Under the pieces are notes generated by a model. It saw only the letters and a list, made by a program, of their open reading frames with translations. It had not been told where the DNA came from and did no database searches. The translations under genes were made by a program, and so were the position numbers. A stretch of 16,406 bases of DNA from CAYSBE01 sp044337585. GTDB taxonomy: Bacteria > Bacteroidota > Bacteroidia > UKL13-3. The DNA lies in the NCBI GenBank assembly GCA_044337585.1, contig JBIINH010000035.1, positions 1 to 16,406 on the forward strand. The letters run 5' to 3'. Below, in pieces: positions 15,701-16,406 of this stretch (its first letter is position 1; each line of letters opens with the position of its first letter).

Positions 15701-16406
15701 TAAGCATTGGGAGAATTGGGAGATTGGTTTATGATTATTTGTTTTACATCACTGCACCCTCTTGTCCAACCTATCAAAGTATCTGTTAGCGTTACAGTAT
15801 ATTGTGTATTTGCTGAATACGTTCTGGAACCATTTACATTATAAAAAATGCCAATATGGTCACCGTAGTTCCACATGAAACTGAATTGTGGAATATTTTG
15901 AAATGCGCGTACATTATAAAAACGCTCAAAATTTACGGGTGATGATGTATTTGTGAAACTGATAAAATTTCCGCCCTGATTACACAATGTTGAGGGAATA
16001 AAGTTAGAAGTAAGCGCAAACGAAACAAATGGCTGCATAATAAAATCAGCATTGAATTGCGCAGTTCCAATATTCACATTATAACTTCTAACATTTCCTG
16101 TTCCAATTCTAACAGAACTTAACCATTCGCTTCTTCCGTTTGGTGGCGTGGCAAGCCAATTGTTTGTGATAATTGCTACGTTGATTGCAGAAGAAGTTTC
16201 TATGGTAATGACATATGGTCCAGTTACGGTTACAGGGGTTGTAAAATTGGCTATTTTTCTTAATGTAGTTAACACTCCAGTGCCAAAAGTTGAATCTACA
16301 TTTACCGTTGTGGTAGCTAATGCAGCCCCTGTTGGCAAAGAGTCGGTCACACTAGCATTATATATTCTACATGTTAATGTTACAACGGCACTAGTGCCGG
16401 CAGTTT
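12751..16406 (-). CDS. Giant Ig-like-repeat surface/secreted protein with T9SS type A sorting domain, 5' end outside window
   Basis: The frame is open to the window edge, so the 1199 residues that could start at a GTG at 16350 are only the C-terminal part; at least 18 further codons precede it. Numbering here counts from that GTG. Residues 1-210 are a beta-rich region with a PKD-like segment (FSFMWNYGDHIGIFY to TVTLTDT). Residues 213-1026 are ten Ig-like repeats of about 81 residues. Residues 1027-1108 are a PKD-like spacer without the cysteine pair. Residues 1118-1199 are the type IX secretion sorting domain (FVFYPNPASD ... KVFNTLGQ ... LTSGIYFVQL ... RTVKIEIQ). It is exported through the outer membrane by T9SS and released or attached to the surface. 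A role in adhesion or as a matrix/gliding-related scaffold is inferred from the architecture. No catalytic domain is visible in the part seen. Confidence 0.9.
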   Translation of the reverse strand, partial: TAGTSAVVTLTCRIYNASVTDSLPTGAALATTTVNVDSTFGTGVLTTLRKIANFTTPVTVTGPYVITIETSSAINVAIITNNWLATPPNGRSEWLSSVRIGTGNVRSYNVNIGTAQFNADFIMQPFVSFALTSNFIPSTLCNQGGNFISFTNTSSPVNFERFYNVRAFQNIPQFSFMWNYGDHIGIFYNVNGSRTYSANTQYTVTLTDTLIGWTRGCSDVKQIIINQSPNSPNAYSNSPLCLGGTLQLSCDTIPGASYIWTGPNGFTSSIQRPTISNIGILNQGTYSVRAVAGQCTSAVASTVVNIISTPVASNNGPLCAGQQLTLSVSNIAGATYSWTGPNGFSSNNLNPTRTNITVSDAGTYNVSVTLAGCGTIGPFTTSVVVNPIPATPVATNNGPLCAGNNLQLSSTSISGVTYNWSGPNGFTSTQQNPARPSATTAFAGTYTVEANLNGCASASSSTTVTINNIPNTPTLASNSPLCVGQVLGLTSTPVSGATYEWSGPANFSSTQQNPTRDTVQLVHTGQYSLIATVNGCPSVPASINVVVSTSTPTPVATSNGPICPGQTLQLAASNILGATYSWSGPNGFSNNTQNPSISNATTAADGLYSVTATTPGCSTSTAGTIQVQISSLPSAPVITSNSPLCDGANLQLNASNVTGASYNWSGPDGFTSNQQNPSITSVSASKAGQYSVFVTVSGCGTSNTSNHSVSIRRVPIPPSITSNAPVCTGDTIRFSASSNSTGPNRLFTWSGPNNFTSSIFNPILPNANQSNVGNYQATVTDSGCTSSPAIVSVSLRIPPQSPVAGNSGLVCEGSNLQLTATPVPGANYVWQGPDGFSSFSQNPFISGIGISQAGTYSVRAIVNGCFSSAANTTVSITPLPETPVPSNNGPLCVGQALNLSTDFVQNATYSWTGPNGFSSTQRTPVINNTTLSSSGIYEVVLIKLSCLSKPGNTTVEINPIPNAPGVTTLPTNGIVCTGDSLMLFAAFTSGANYEWTGPAGFGTSIQNPVIRNINIAQSGDYKVKITKNGCTSVETTAAIIVNPTPQTSSIFGPDSVRNFETQTYTIQGDVGSIFNWVAVGGTQQSGGTTNTITIAWGASTNGILRARETNTFGCRGELKQLNVNVRNTTSLSELAMPSFVFYPNPASDQVLIQLSEKYNENIKLKVFNTLGQLELQDQINGGIMEKILNTNTLTSGIYFVQLSNGNLMRTVKIEIQH
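12754..12999 (-). other. T9SS type A C-terminal sorting domain (coding segment)
   Basis: The last 82 residues of the large surface protein have the canonical layout: a YPNPASD entry motif, a strand (VLIQL), a KVFNTLGQL strand pair, LTSGIYFVQLSNG, and a final basic strand RTVKIEIQ. This signal directs outer-membrane export by the Por/T9SS machinery and is cut off or attached afterwards. It is also the strongest taxonomic marker in the window for Bacteroidota. Confidence 0.92.
13273..15714 (-). repeat. Ten tandem ~81-codon Ig-like repeats
   Basis: Each unit has an opening like TPVATNNGPLCAG, a hydrophobic strand (LQLS), a core W(S/T)GP(N/D)GF(S/T)S, then QNP.I, then AGTYSV and a second GC near its end. 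The first cysteines lie at residues 223, 301, 383, 464, 545, 627, 709, 793, 874 and 958 (counted from the GTG at 16350). In nine units the second cysteine follows exactly 54 residues later; in the seventh it is 57 because of an insertion around NSTGPNR. The unit length varies from 78 to 84 only through the linkers. Confidence 0.93.

Noticed and set aside
12751..16406. Tandem repeats as a possible CRISPR array or DNA satellite
   Set aside because: The periodicity is about 243 bases, follows the codon frame and is conserved at protein level; there are no short direct repeats with spacers.

Overview
The window comes from a member of the Bacteroidota, probably a Chitinophagia- or Saprospiria-like lineage. 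The evidence is a C-terminal type IX secretion (T9SS) sorting domain on a very large Ig-like repeat protein, a thiamin-riboswitch-controlled TonB-dependent receptor, promoter boxes of the TTTG / TAnnTTTG class typical of the phylum, and AT-rich DNA with tightly packed genes. The exact genus cannot be read from the sequence. Most of the window is ordinary chromosome. I saw no phage, transposase, CRISPR array or defence cassette.

Left part (1-5.9 kb): an MBL-fold/double-rhodanese protein of the persulfide dioxygenase type (+) converges through a shared bidirectional terminator on a TonB-dependent outer-membrane receptor (-). The receptor is preceded by a complete TPP riboswitch, a linker with alternative hairpins, and an intrinsic terminator 25-50 nt before its start codon, which makes it a predicted importer of thiamin or a thiamin precursor under transcription attenuation. 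About 440 bases without an intact gene follow and seem to hold the wreck of a small membrane-protein gene. Next is a secreted class-C-beta-lactamase-fold serine hydrolase (-).

Middle (5.9-8.6 kb): gapA and pgk, consecutive lower-glycolysis enzymes on the minus strand, are separated by a tRNA-Glu(TTC) gene on the plus strand. gapA and the tRNA are driven by back-to-back promoters. Behind the tRNA lie its terminator, a hairpin-rich non-coding stretch and a second, degenerate copy of the tRNA 3' tail plus terminator.

Right part (8.6-12.7 kb): a small lipocalin-like lipoprotein and a Rieske ferredoxin form a two-gene unit (+). They converge on a cysteine-rich (CCG-domain) Fe-S protein (-). A secreted thioredoxin-fold protein without catalytic cysteines (-), gcvH (-), rsmI (+) and a DedA-family membrane protein (-) follow. 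A 20-bp hairpin touches the dedA start codon.

Right edge (12.75-16.4 kb): the 3' part of a giant T9SS cargo protein (-), running off the window. It has ten ~81-residue Ig-like repeats, each with a cysteine pair at an almost invariant spacing of 54 residues, followed by a PKD-like spacer and a T9SS type A sorting domain.

The observations most worth following are the riboswitch leader with its switching linker, the duplicated tRNA tail, the hairpin on the dedA start, and the regular cysteine spacing of the surface protein.
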